A stretch of DNA of 11,222 bases from assembly GCA_039808465.1 (NCBI GenBank), contig JBDHTA010000143.1, forward strand, positions 1 to 11,222, given 5' to 3'. Under the pieces are notes generated by a model that ran no database searches, had not been told where the DNA came from, and saw only the letters and a program-made list of their open reading frames with translations. Shown piece by piece: positions 1 through 7,092 of this stretch. Source of the stretch: Metarhizobium sp039808465. Its GTDB lineage: Bacteria; Pseudomonadota; Alphaproteobacteria; Rhizobiales; Rhizobiaceae. Each line of letters opens with the position of its first letter. Positions within the stretch are counted from its first letter, which is position 1. The position numbers were made by a program, and so were the translations under genes.

Positions 1-2429
1 TCGCCTTCACCTTCATCACCGTTTTCAGCGCTGGCGTCGACGCCGTCCTCGCGATTGCGGCGGCCGCCGCGCTTGCCGCGGCGGCGGCGCTTGCGCTTCG
101 GCTGGTCCTGATCGTCGGAGGCGGCGCTGTCGACGCTGGCGTCACCGTCGTCATCGCCCTCGTCGTCATCCTCCAGATCGGATTCGCCCTGCGAGGCTTC
201 GCCGCGAACGGCCATTTCCTCGCCATTGGCGGCAGGATTCTTGTTGCCACGGCGGCGGCGGCGGCGCTTGCGCTTGCGATTGTCGTCGCCATTGCCATTG
301 CCGTTGCGGGCCTGCTGCGCGCCGTTTTCCTCGCGCTCGCCGGCATCCTCCTCGATCTCGTCCTCATCCGCTTCGATGACGATATCGTCGTCGTCTTCCG
401 GCTCGGGCTCGAAGTGGATCAGGGTTTCGATGCGGACCGGGTTTTCCACCGGTTCGCCGCGCTCGATGCTGAAATGCTGCGAGCCGACGGAGGCATCGGA
501 GTCGATGAGGATCGAGACGCCGAAGCGGCGCTCGTAATCGATAATGGTGCCGCGCTTGTGGTTCAGCAGATAAAGAGCGGTTTCCGGCGTCGAGTGGACG
601 GTGATGTTATGCGTGGTGTTCTTGAGGAGATATTCCTCGATGCCGCGCAGCACATGCAGGGCCACGGAAGACTGCGAGCGGATATGGCCGGTTCCGGCGC
701 AATGCGGGCAAACCTGCGTGGTCGATTCCAGAACCGAGGCGCGGATGCGCTGGCGCGACATTTCCAGCAGGCCGAAATGCGAGATGCGGCCGACCTGGAT
801 GCGGGCGCGGTCGTTCTTCAGGCAATCCTTGAGGCGCTTCTCGACAGAGCGGTTGTTGCGCTTCTCCTCCATGTCGATGAAGTCGATGACGATCAGACCG
901 GCGAGGTCGCGCAGGCGAAGCTGGCGGGCGATTTCCTCCGCCGCTTCCAGATTGGTCTGGAGCGCGGTGTCCTCGATCGAATGCTCGCGCGTCGAGCGGC
1001 CGGAGTTGACGTCGATGGCGACGAGCGCTTCCGTCTGGTTGATGATCAGGTAGCCGCCGGATTTCAGCGTCACCTGCGGTTGCAGCATGCGGTCGAGCTG
1101 CGCCTCGATGCCGGAGCGCGAGAAGATCGGATGCAGGTCGCGATAGGGCTGAACCACCTTGGCGTGGCTCGGCATCAGCATCTTCATGAAGTCCTTGGCT
1201 TCACGATAGCCTTCCTCGCCGGAAACGATGATCTCGTTGATGTCCTTGTTGTAGAGGTCGCGGATCGAGCGCTTGATCAGCGATCCCTCCTCGTAGACGA
1301 GGCAGGGGGCAGTGGAATTCAGCGTCAGCGTGCGGACGTTTTCCCACAGGCGCATCAGGTATTCGAAATCGCGCTTGACCTCGACCTTGGTGCGGTTGGC
1401 GCCCGCGGTGCGCAGGATGACGCCCATGCCCTGCGGCACTTCCAGCATGCGGGCGATTTCCTTCAGCCGCTTGCGGTCGGTGGGGTTGGTGATCTTGCGG
1501 GAAATGCCGCCGCCGCGCGCCGTGTTCGGCATCAGAACCGAATAGCGGCCTGCCAGCGACAGATAGGTGGTCAGCGCCGCGCCCTTGTTGCCGCGCTCTT
1601 CCTTGGCCACCTGCACCAGCAGGATCTGGCGGCGCTTGATGACTTCCTGAATGCGGTACTGCTTGCGCGGCTTGCGCACGACGCGGTCCGGAACCTCTTC
1701 CATGGCGTCTTCGGCGCCGACGGATTCGATCACTTCCTTCTCGCCGTCATCCTCGTCGTCGTCGTCCTCATCGTCGGAACGGCGGGCCGGGGCGTCCTCG
1801 GAAATGCTGTCGGTGTCGACCATCGCGGCCATTTCGCCGGATTTGCCTTCGCCATCCTCGCCATCGGCGGGCGTTTCGCTGCTCTCGACGGCGGCGGGCG
1901 CTTCCTCGCTGGCGGCGGCCTCAGTTGCCGCTTCCGGCTTGCGGCGGGCGCGGCTGCGGCGCGGCTTGGCCTTCGGCTTCACCTCTTCCTCGGCAGCCGC
2001 CTCGGCGGCAGGGGCTTCCTCGGCTGCGGCTTCCGCCGGGGCGTCGGTTCCGGCCGATTCCGTTACGGCTTCGTCAGCCTGCGGGACGGTGTCGATATCC
2101 GTGCCGGTCTCGACATGCTCGATGTCGTCGTCCTTGCGGTGCTCCTCGGCCTCGGCCTTCAGCAGCGCCTGCCGGTCGGCCAGCGGAATCTGGTAGTAGT
2201 CGGGATGAATTTCGGCGAAGGCCAGGAAGCCGTGGCGGTTGCCGCCGTAATCCACGAAGGCGGCCTGGAGCGAGGGTTCGACGCGCGTCACCTTCGCCAG
2301 ATAGATATTGCCGCGGATTTGCTTCTTGTGCTGGGATTCGAAGTCGAATTCTTCTATGCGATTGCCGCGTACGACAACGACGCGCGTCTCTTCTTCATGA
2401 GACGCGTCGATAAGCATTTTGTCTGCCAT
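1..2429 (-). CDS. rne: Ribonuclease E (RNase E), 3' end outside the window
   Basis: Endoribonuclease that starts mRNA decay, processes rRNA and tRNA precursors, and scaffolds the RNA degradosome. About 809 residues are visible; the C-terminus lies beyond the left edge. It starts MADKMLIDASHEEE, with GAGGAG 10 bases before the ATG. The S1 RNA-binding domain begins near residue 38 and is split by an acidic, Ala-rich insertion (about residues 90-255), then resumes. The 5'-phosphate sensor pair is R340/T341 in LRTAG. Catalytic Mg-binding aspartates are D473 (VAIDVNSG) and D516 (LIVIDFID). The zinc-link CPHC is C574/C577. The spacings 473-516 and 516-574 equal those of E. coli D303-D346-C404. The C-terminal half is acidic and disordered, with two Arg-rich blocks (about residues 717-728 and 778-795) that probably bind RNA. 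RNase G is excluded by the long C-terminal region. Identification is secure. Confidence 0.97.
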   Translation of the reverse strand, partial: MADKMLIDASHEEETRVVVVRGNRIEEFDFESQHKKQIRGNIYLAKVTRVEPSLQAAFVDYGGNRHGFLAFAEIHPDYYQIPLADRQALLKAEAEEHRKDDDIEHVETGTDIDTVPQADEAVTESAGTDAPAEAAAEEAPAAEAAAEEEVKPKAKPRRSRARRKPEAATEAAASEEAPAAVESSETPADGEDGEGKSGEMAAMVDTDSISEDAPARRSDDEDDDDEDDGEKEVIESVGAEDAMEEVPDRVVRKPRKQYRIQEVIKRRQILLVQVAKEERGNKGAALTTYLSLAGRYSVLMPNTARGGGISRKITNPTDRKRLKEIARMLEVPQGMGVILRTAGANRTKVEVKRDFEYLMRLWENVRTLTLNSTAPCLVYEEGSLIKRSIRDLYNKDINEIIVSGEEGYREAKDFMKMLMPSHAKVVQPYRDLHPIFSRSGIEAQLDRMLQPQVTLKSGGYLIINQTEALVAIDVNSGRSTREHSIEDTALQTNLEAAEEIARQLRLRDLAGLIVIDFIDMEEKRNNRSVEKRLKDCLKNDRARIQVGRISHFGLLEMSRQRIRASVLESTTQVCPHCAGTGHIRSQSSVALHVLRGIEEYLLKNTTHNITVHSTPETALYLLNHKRGTIIDYERRFGVSILIDSDASVGSQHFSIERGEPVENPVRIETLIHFEPEPEDDDDIVIEADEDEIEEDAGEREENGAQQARNGNGNGDDNRKRKRRRRRRGNKNPAANGEEMAVRGEASQGESDLEDDDEGDDDGDASVDSAASDDQDQPKRKRRRRGKRGGRRNREDGVDASAENGDEGEG

Positions 2430-2852
2430 TGATCTACTGCTCCTCGGCGCAAGTGCGGGCGAGCAGGCAAACCGGTTCGTGAAGCGGAATATGCGTGCAA
2501 AGCGGCCGATGCGCCGAAAATAAATATTCCCGCAGGCATGGGCCGGGCCGACGGCAGCAGGACGGATCCGGGATTGCTATCCCCTGAACCCTTCACTTCT
2601 GACGACAACTGCTGCAACGACATCAGCGACCAACGAGAATGACGATACCTTGAACCCTGTTCGGGTCCGATGAATTTGCCCGTGCGGGCATGACGGCGTG
2701 CCGTCGATTTTTTCCGGCCACCGCCGGCGGATCGAGTTTCAGGCACGAGACTGCTTTGACGGCGGATGAAGCCTCCGCCCATTGGCGCCAGACCGCGAAA
2801 AAACGGCTGGCTGCCTGGCGGCGATCTATCCCGTCAGCACTTTATGCCTTCC
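2430..2852 (-). promoter_or_regulatory. Long structured 5' leader of rne (inferred)
   Basis: No convincing gene lies between rne and amiC. Read on the minus strand this would be the rne leader. It holds several perfect or near-perfect stem-loops: GGCGGA/TCCGCC (2761-2779), the hairpins at 2692-2705 and 2678-2689, ACCC/GGGT (2654-2666) and GGGAT/ATCCC with a 4-base loop (2570-2583). About 90 bases before the start codon comes an unpaired-looking AU-rich stretch, AATATTTATTTTC on the minus strand (2515-2528), flanked by GC-rich sequence. In E. coli the long rne leader lets RNase E cut its own mRNA; the same logic here is inference from the length, the hairpins and the AU-rich site. The transcription start is not known. 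Confidence 0.45.
2692..2713 (+). terminator. Intrinsic-terminator-like hairpin with T-run
   Basis: GACGGC-GT-GCCGTC is a perfect inverted repeat (2692-2705; effectively 5 bp with a CGTG tetraloop), followed after GA by six T (2708-2713). Directly upstream sits a second hairpin, GCCCG/CGGGC (2678-2689), and before that ACCC/GGGT (2654-2666). On the plus strand this has the form of a small-RNA 3' end. No plus-strand gene ends here, so the terminated transcript would be a non-coding RNA antisense to the rne leader. On the minus strand the same hairpins would simply be part of that leader. No good plus-strand promoter was seen 80-200 bases upstream. Confidence 0.4.
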
Positions 2853-2881
2853 CTTATGCTTGTATGGTCTTCATGTCACAA
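2853..2881 (-). promoter_or_regulatory. Candidate rne promoter
   Basis: On the minus strand TTGTGA (2876-2881) is followed after 17 bases by CATAAG (2853-2858). This is a fair but not strong match to an alphaproteobacterial housekeeping promoter. It sits in the most AT-rich part of the divergent region and would give a leader of about 415 bases. No equally good promoter was found for amiC on the other strand. Weak evidence. Confidence 0.25.
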
Positions 2882-3027
2882 TAGCAAGGGAAAAGCCAAG
2901 TCCGCCATAATATTGATCGATTCCTGACGATGACCGTGGGAAGGGCGTCGGGGTGTTTCCGCATGGAAGAGGGTGCGCGCGCAAAGTGTTCTGGAATTTG
3001 AATCGGAAATGGGTGATTCGGTTGGGG

Positions 3028-3080
3028 CATTTCCAGCGGAACTGCGAAGCGGTTTTGCGGGCGGGAATGCGGAAGCGCGC
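3028..3080 (+). repeat. Possible remnant of a rhizobial dispersed intergenic repeat
   Basis: The segments GCATTTCCAG, GCGAAGCGGTTTTGCGG and GGGAATGCG follow each other in the same order and spacing as a short repeat I recall from many Rhizobium, Agrobacterium and Brucella intergenic regions (ATTCCAGGAAAAGTGCG, then AGCGGTTTTCCG, then GGAATTGCG). The match is from memory and imperfect. The stretch runs over the probable amiC start codon at 3067, so part of the ribosome-binding region and the first codons may derive from a repeat. Confidence 0.35.
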
Positions 3081-4284
3081 TCCGAAGCGGATTTTCGCCT
3101 GCGCCGCCCTGATGGCGGCGGGGATGGGGCTTGCCGCCCCGGTTTTTGCCGGAAGCGAGCCGGTGCTTGCCTATGCGGCGCGAATCGCCGGTGACGAGAC
3201 CCGCGCCCGCATCGTCATCGATCTCGACCGAAAGATCGATATCGCCGTTCACTATGTTTCCAATCCGCCCCGCGTCGTCGTCGATCTTCCGAAAACCGGC
3301 TTCGGCTTTCCCGCCGAGCAGCTTGCGCCGCGCGGCCTGTTTTCCGATATCCGCTACGGCGCGATGGACGATGACAGCGCCCGTCTGGTGCTGACCGGCC
3401 GCAAGCCGGTGGAGCTGACCGGCGCCGCCGTGCAGGTGGATGACAAGGACAACAGCGTGCGGCTGGTCCTAGATGCCGTCTCCGTATCGCAGAAGCGCTT
3501 CGACGAGCTGACCGGCGCGGAAACCTGGCAGCAGGGAGACGCGGCCGGGGAGGCCGTGCTTCCGCTGGCCACGCCGTCGGTGCCGGGCGGCGGCTTCACG
3601 ATCGCCATCGATGCCGGTCATGGCGGCATCGACGCGGGCGCGATCGGCGCCGACAGCAAGACGGAAGAAAAGAACGTGACGCTGGCCTTCGCCCGCTCGC
3701 TGGCGGCGCGGCTGAACCGGGAGGAGGGCATCAAGGCTTTCCTGACCCGCGACAGCGACAAGTTCCTCTCTTTGTCCGAGCGGGTGAAGATTGCCCGCGA
3801 AGGCGGCGCGAACCTGCTCCTGTCGATCCATGCTGACACCTTGCCGCAGGCGTCGATCCGCGGCGCCACGATCTACACCATCTCCGACAAGGCGTCGGAC
3901 AGTCTCGCGGCCAATCTCGCCAACCGCGAAAACCTCTCGGATGAAATCGCCGGGGTGAAGCTGAGCGACGAGCCCGCCGAGGTCGCCGATATCCTGCTCG
4001 ACCTGACGCGGCGTGAGACGCAGGCGTTTTCCATCGCCATGGCGCGGGCGGTGGTCGGTTCGTTCGAGGGGCAGATCGGGCTGATCAACAATCCGCACCG
4101 CTATGCCGGGTTCCGGGTGTTGCAGGCGCCGGATGTGCCGTCCGTCCTGCTGGAGCTGGGGTTCCTGTCCAATATCGAGGACGAGAAACTGCTGCTCGAT
4201 GAGGGCTGGCGGGCGAAAGTCGCCGATCTCCTGGCGGACGCCGTCAGCCGTTATCGCCGCAAGGCTTTCGCGGATGGGGGCTAA
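3067..4284 (+). CDS. amiC: N-acetylmuramoyl-L-alanine amidase, AmiC type (AMIN + Amidase_3)
   Basis: Periplasmic zinc amidase that cuts the bond between MurNAc and the stem peptide, separating daughter cells. From the ATG at 3067 it has 405 residues: a signal peptide (1-28; basic RKRAPKR, then a hydrophobic stretch, cleavage after VFA), an AMIN domain (about 35-135) that targets peptidoglycan or the division site, a linker, and the Amidase_3 catalytic domain (about 177-400). Zinc ligands are H185 (DAGHGG), E201 (EEKN) and H255 (SIHAD); the catalytic glutamate is E363 (LLELGF). The reading frame is open further upstream to a GTG at 2953, but only the ATG puts a signal peptide at the N-terminus, so I chose it. 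Its ribosome-binding site (GGGCGGGA) is weak, and a TTG at 3055 is possible. The AmiA/B/C subtype is not firmly assigned; the AMIN domain favours AmiC. mrcA lies downstream on the same strand. Confidence 0.92.
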   Translation: MRKRAPKRIFACAALMAAGMGLAAPVFAGSEPVLAYAARIAGDETRARIVIDLDRKIDIAVHYVSNPPRVVVDLPKTGFGFPAEQLAPRGLFSDIRYGAMDDDSARLVLTGRKPVELTGAAVQVDDKDNSVRLVLDAVSVSQKRFDELTGAETWQQGDAAGEAVLPLATPSVPGGGFTIAIDAGHGGIDAGAIGADSKTEEKNVTLAFARSLAARLNREEGIKAFLTRDSDKFLSLSERVKIAREGGANLLLSIHADTLPQASIRGATIYTISDKASDSLAANLANRENLSDEIAGVKLSDEPAEVADILLDLTRRETQAFSIAMARAVVGSFEGQIGLINNPHRYAGFRVLQAPDVPSVLLELGFLSNIEDEKLLLDEGWRAKVADLLADAVSRYRRKAFADGG

Positions 4285-4345
4285 AGCGCGCCGCGATCTT
4301 TCAGATTCGCTCCCCGCGCTTTGGCTCCTTGTTTTTGCGCGGCAT
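4283..4345 (+). repeat. Inverted repeat just after amiC, dispersed-repeat-like, possible weak terminator
   Basis: AAAGCGCG (4283-4290, overlapping the amiC stop codon) and CGCGCTTT (4315-4322) are perfect 8-base inverted arms around a 24-base loop, followed by CCTTGTTTTTGCGC. The order CGCGCTTT, then CTTTGTTTTTACGC, is one I recall from short intergenic repeats common in rhizobial genomes, here slightly diverged. The stem plus TTGTTTTT could also weakly terminate amiC transcription, though the T-run starts several bases after the stem. Confidence 0.4.
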
Positions 4346-4613
4346 GCTGTGGGATGCGCATCCCGGCCGTTGCCAAGATGTGACAGGTGCGGCTTAAAAC
4401 GTTGACGCGGTTTGTTTTGCTCCAATTCCGCCCATTATTGCGCGCATGAGAATGACGGGTGACGAATCGTTGAGCGAAGCTCTCTTGCAAACGGCGAAGC
4501 GCCGTGCAAAACGCGGCCTTCTGTGCCATGGTGCCGCTGGCGCTGGCTGCGTGAGGCGCGTGACGAAGCTCCACACATAATTGTCTTCTTTCGAAGGACC
4601 GGTAGCTTAGACG
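4285..4613 (+). other. Non-coding gap between amiC and mrcA
   Basis: No convincing gene lies in these 329 bases. They contain the inverted repeat after amiC; a perfect 14-base palindrome, GGGATGCGCATCCC (4351-4364), of the kind a dimeric regulator could bind; a possible -35 box TTGACG (4402-4407) without a good -10 at the right distance; and a strong hairpin (4485-4509). That hairpin is ACGGCG/CGCCGT with a 3-base loop, extended by TTGC/GCAA across a 2-base bulge. The length and structure suggest that mrcA may have its own promoter or leader instead of being a tightly coupled operon member; this is inference. Confidence 0.4.
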
Positions 4614-7073
4614 ATGATCAGACTGATTGGATATTTGTTCGGGTTGGCGTGCGTGCTGTTTTTCTGCGTCGCCGCTGCCGTCGCGATCTATCTGAACGGC
4701 GTCTCCCGGGACTTGCCGGATTATGCCGTGCTGGCCAGCTACGCGCCGCCGGTCACCACCCGCGTCCATGCCGGAAACGGCGCCCTGATGGCCGAATATG
4801 CCCGCGAACGGCGGCTGTTCCTGCCGATCCAGGCGATTCCCGACCGCGTGAAGGCGGCCTTCCTGTCGGCGGAAGACAAGAATTTCTACAATCACCCCGG
4901 CGTCGACCTCTCGGGCCTGGCGCGCGCCATCGTCGTCAACGTCCAGAACATGGGCTCGGGCCGCCGCCCCGTCGGCGCCTCGACCATCACCCAGCAGGTC
5001 GCCAAGAACTTCCTGCTCTCCTCGGACCAGACCATCGACCGCAAGGTGAAGGAAGCGATTCTCTCCTTCCGCATCGAGCAGGCCTACAGCAAGGACAAGA
5101 TCCTCGAACTCTATCTGAACGAGATCTTCTTCGGCATGAACGCCTATGGCATCGCGGGCGCGGCGCTGACCTATTTCGACAAGTCCGTGAATGAGCTGAC
5201 CATCGCCGAAGTCGCCTATCTCGCCTCGCTGCCGAAAGGCCCGTCGAACTACCATCCCTTCCGCCATCCGGACGCGGCGCTGGAGCGCCGCAACTGGGTG
5301 ATCGACCGCATGGTCGAGAACGGCTATGTCAGCAAGAGCGACGGCGACGACGCCAAGGCGCAGCCGCTGGGCGTGACGCCGCGCCGCTCCGGCACTTATC
5401 TCTTCGCGTCCGATTATTTCTCCGAGGAAGTGCGCCGCCAGATCATCGAGCGCTACGGCGACAAGGCGCTCTACGAAGGCGGCCTGTCCGTGCGCACCTC
5501 GCTCGATCCGGAATTGCAGGCGAGCGCCCGCAAGGCGCTGCATGACGGCCTGATCAGCTATGACGAGCGCCGCGGTTTCCACGGCCCGGTCGGCGCGATC
5601 GACATGAACGACGACTGGGGCGCGCAGCTCGCCAAGATTTCGGGCCTGAGCGATGTGCCCGAGTGGCAGCTTGCCGTCGTGCTGGATGTGGACCGCAGCG
5701 GCGCCGAAATCGGCCTGCGCCCGAAGATCGAGGCGAGCGGCAAGGTCAATGCCGACCGCAATACCGGCCGCATCGAGGCGGAAAACATGCGCTGGGCCTA
5801 TCGCGCCGCCAAGGGCGACCGAAAGACGGCCAAATCGCCGGATGGCGTGCTGGCGCGCGGCGATGTCGTCTATGTCCAGAAGACCGGCGGCGAGGATTCG
5901 TCCTCCTACCGCCTGCGCCAGCCGCCGAAGGTGCAGGGCGCGCTGGTCGCCATGGACCCGCATACCGGCCGCGTTCTGGCGCTGGTCGGCGGTTTCTCCT
6001 ACGCGCAATCGGAATTCAACCGCGCCACGCAGGCCAAGCGCCAGCCCGGCTCCTCGTTCAAGCCCTTCGTCTACGCAGCAGCGTTGGACAATGGCTACAC
6101 CCCGGCCTCGGTCATCATGGACGCGCCGATCGAGATCGTTTCAGGCGGCCAGATCTGGCGTCCGGAAAACTATGGCGGCGGCTCCGCCGGTCCCTCGACG
6201 CTGCGTCTTGGCATCGAGAAGTCGCGCAACCTGATGACCGTGCGCCTCGCCAACGACATGGGCATGAATCTGGTGGCCGAATATGCCGAGCGCTTCGGCA
6301 TCTACGACAAGATGCTGCCGCTGCTGTCCATGTCGCTCGGTTCGGGGGAAACCACGGTGCTGCGCATGGTTTCGGCCTATTCCGTGCTCGCCAATGGCGG
6401 CAAGCAGATCAAGCCGTCGATGATCGACCGCATTCAGGACCGCTTCGGCAAGACGATCTTCCGGCATGAGGAACGCGGCTGCGAGAACTGCAACGCCGGA
6501 AGCTGGCAGGGGCAGGACGAGCCCGCCATCGTCGACAACCGCGAGCAGGTTCTCGACCCGATGACCGCCTACCAGATCACCTCGATGATGCAGGGCGTCG
6601 TCTCTCGCGGCACGGCGGCGGGCAAGATTTCGCTCGACGGCCGCGATGTCGCGGGCAAGACCGGCACCACCAATGACGAGAAGGATGCCTGGTTCGTCGG
6701 CTACACGCCCGATCTGGTCGCCGGTCTCTATATCGGCTTCGACAATCCGGCCCCGCTCGGGCGCGGCTCGACGGGCGGCTCGCTGTCGGCGCCGATCTTC
6801 AACGAATTCATGCAGATGGCGATCAAGGGCACCGCGCCCAGCAAGTTCCTCGTCCCCGAGGGCATGAGCCTGATCGCCGTGAACCGCAAGACCGGCATGC
6901 GCGCCAGGGAAGGCGATCCCGAGGCGATCATGGAAGCCTTCAAGCCCGGCACCGGCCCGGCCGACACCTTCTCCGTCATCGGCATGGAAGGCACGGTCGA
7001 TCCCGAGCAGATCCTGCGCACCTCGCCGCAGGCCAATCAGGCGATCAGCTCCGGCTCCGGCGGCCTTTTCTGA
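4614..7073 (+). CDS. mrcA: Penicillin-binding protein 1A, bifunctional glycosyltransferase/transpeptidase
   Basis: Class A PBP that polymerises lipid II into glycan strands and cross-links their peptides at the outer face of the inner membrane. It has 819 residues, normal for the family. A short cytoplasmic tail and one membrane anchor (about 4-27) lead into the GT51 domain (about 50-225), with catalytic E87 in AEDKNFYNHPG, the ASTITQQVAKN motif (122-132) and the second glutamate E170 in LELYLNEIFFG. An OB-fold-like insert (about 325-435) precedes the transpeptidase domain: SSFK with nucleophile S480 and K483, SRN at 537-539, and KTGT at 682-685. The cysteines C623 and C626 (CENC) could form a disulphide. 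The start is fixed by an in-frame TAG at 4608-4610 just upstream; GAAGGA at 4593-4598 is a rather distant ribosome-binding site. The gene is also called ponA. Confidence 0.96.
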   Translation: MIRLIGYLFGLACVLFFCVAAAVAIYLNGVSRDLPDYAVLASYAPPVTTRVHAGNGALMAEYARERRLFLPIQAIPDRVKAAFLSAEDKNFYNHPGVDLSGLARAIVVNVQNMGSGRRPVGASTITQQVAKNFLLSSDQTIDRKVKEAILSFRIEQAYSKDKILELYLNEIFFGMNAYGIAGAALTYFDKSVNELTIAEVAYLASLPKGPSNYHPFRHPDAALERRNWVIDRMVENGYVSKSDGDDAKAQPLGVTPRRSGTYLFASDYFSEEVRRQIIERYGDKALYEGGLSVRTSLDPELQASARKALHDGLISYDERRGFHGPVGAIDMNDDWGAQLAKISGLSDVPEWQLAVVLDVDRSGAEIGLRPKIEASGKVNADRNTGRIEAENMRWAYRAAKGDRKTAKSPDGVLARGDVVYVQKTGGEDSSSYRLRQPPKVQGALVAMDPHTGRVLALVGGFSYAQSEFNRATQAKRQPGSSFKPFVYAAALDNGYTPASVIMDAPIEIVSGGQIWRPENYGGGSAGPSTLRLGIEKSRNLMTVRLANDMGMNLVAEYAERFGIYDKMLPLLSMSLGSGETTVLRMVSAYSVLANGGKQIKPSMIDRIQDRFGKTIFRHEERGCENCNAGSWQGQDEPAIVDNREQVLDPMTAYQITSMMQGVVSRGTAAGKISLDGRDVAGKTGTTNDEKDAWFVGYTPDLVAGLYIGFDNPAPLGRGSTGGSLSAPIFNEFMQMAIKGTAPSKFLVPEGMSLIAVNRKTGMRAREGDPEAIMEAFKPGTGPADTFSVIGMEGTVDPEQILRTSPQANQAISSGSGGLF

Positions 7074-7092
7074 ACCCCGTTTCATCCCATTC

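Noticed and set aside
1741..1785. Simple GTC/CTC/ATC triplet run, possible microsatellite or CRISPR-like repeat
   Set aside because: It encodes the Asp/Glu run of the RNase E insertion; repeats are in frame and uneven, with no spacers.
414..2432. 672-codon open frame on the plus strand opposite rne
   Set aside because: It is the antisense shadow of a high-GC gene: the minus strand encodes RNase E with all catalytic motifs, and the plus-strand product has skewed composition (Ala, Arg, Asp, Gly, Val, Leu) and no recognisable domain.
2354..2782. 142-codon minus-strand frame overlapping the rne start
   Set aside because: It overlaps the rne start region in another frame, covers the structured leader, and shows no domain.
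2690..2884. 64-codon plus-strand frame in the rne-amiC gap
   Set aside because: It begins at a hairpin followed by a T-run, has no good ribosome-binding site and the product resembles nothing known to me.
2893..2941. Possible amiC promoter in the AT-rich stretch with CATAAT and TTGATC
   Set aside because: No pair of boxes with correct spacing was found; too weak to annotate.
2953..3066. N-terminal extension of amiC from the GTG at 2953
   Set aside because: It would put 38 residues before a clear signal peptide and overlaps repeat-like sequence; the ATG at 3067 fits export better.
4446..4580. 44-codon plus-strand frame (MRMTGDESLSEALLQ...) upstream of mrcA
   Set aside because: No clear ribosome-binding site, and it contains the 4485-4509 hairpin. 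It could be a leader peptide but nothing supports translation.
4281..6008. 575-codon open frame on the minus strand opposite mrcA
   Set aside because: Shadow of the PBP1A gene; low-complexity product without motifs.
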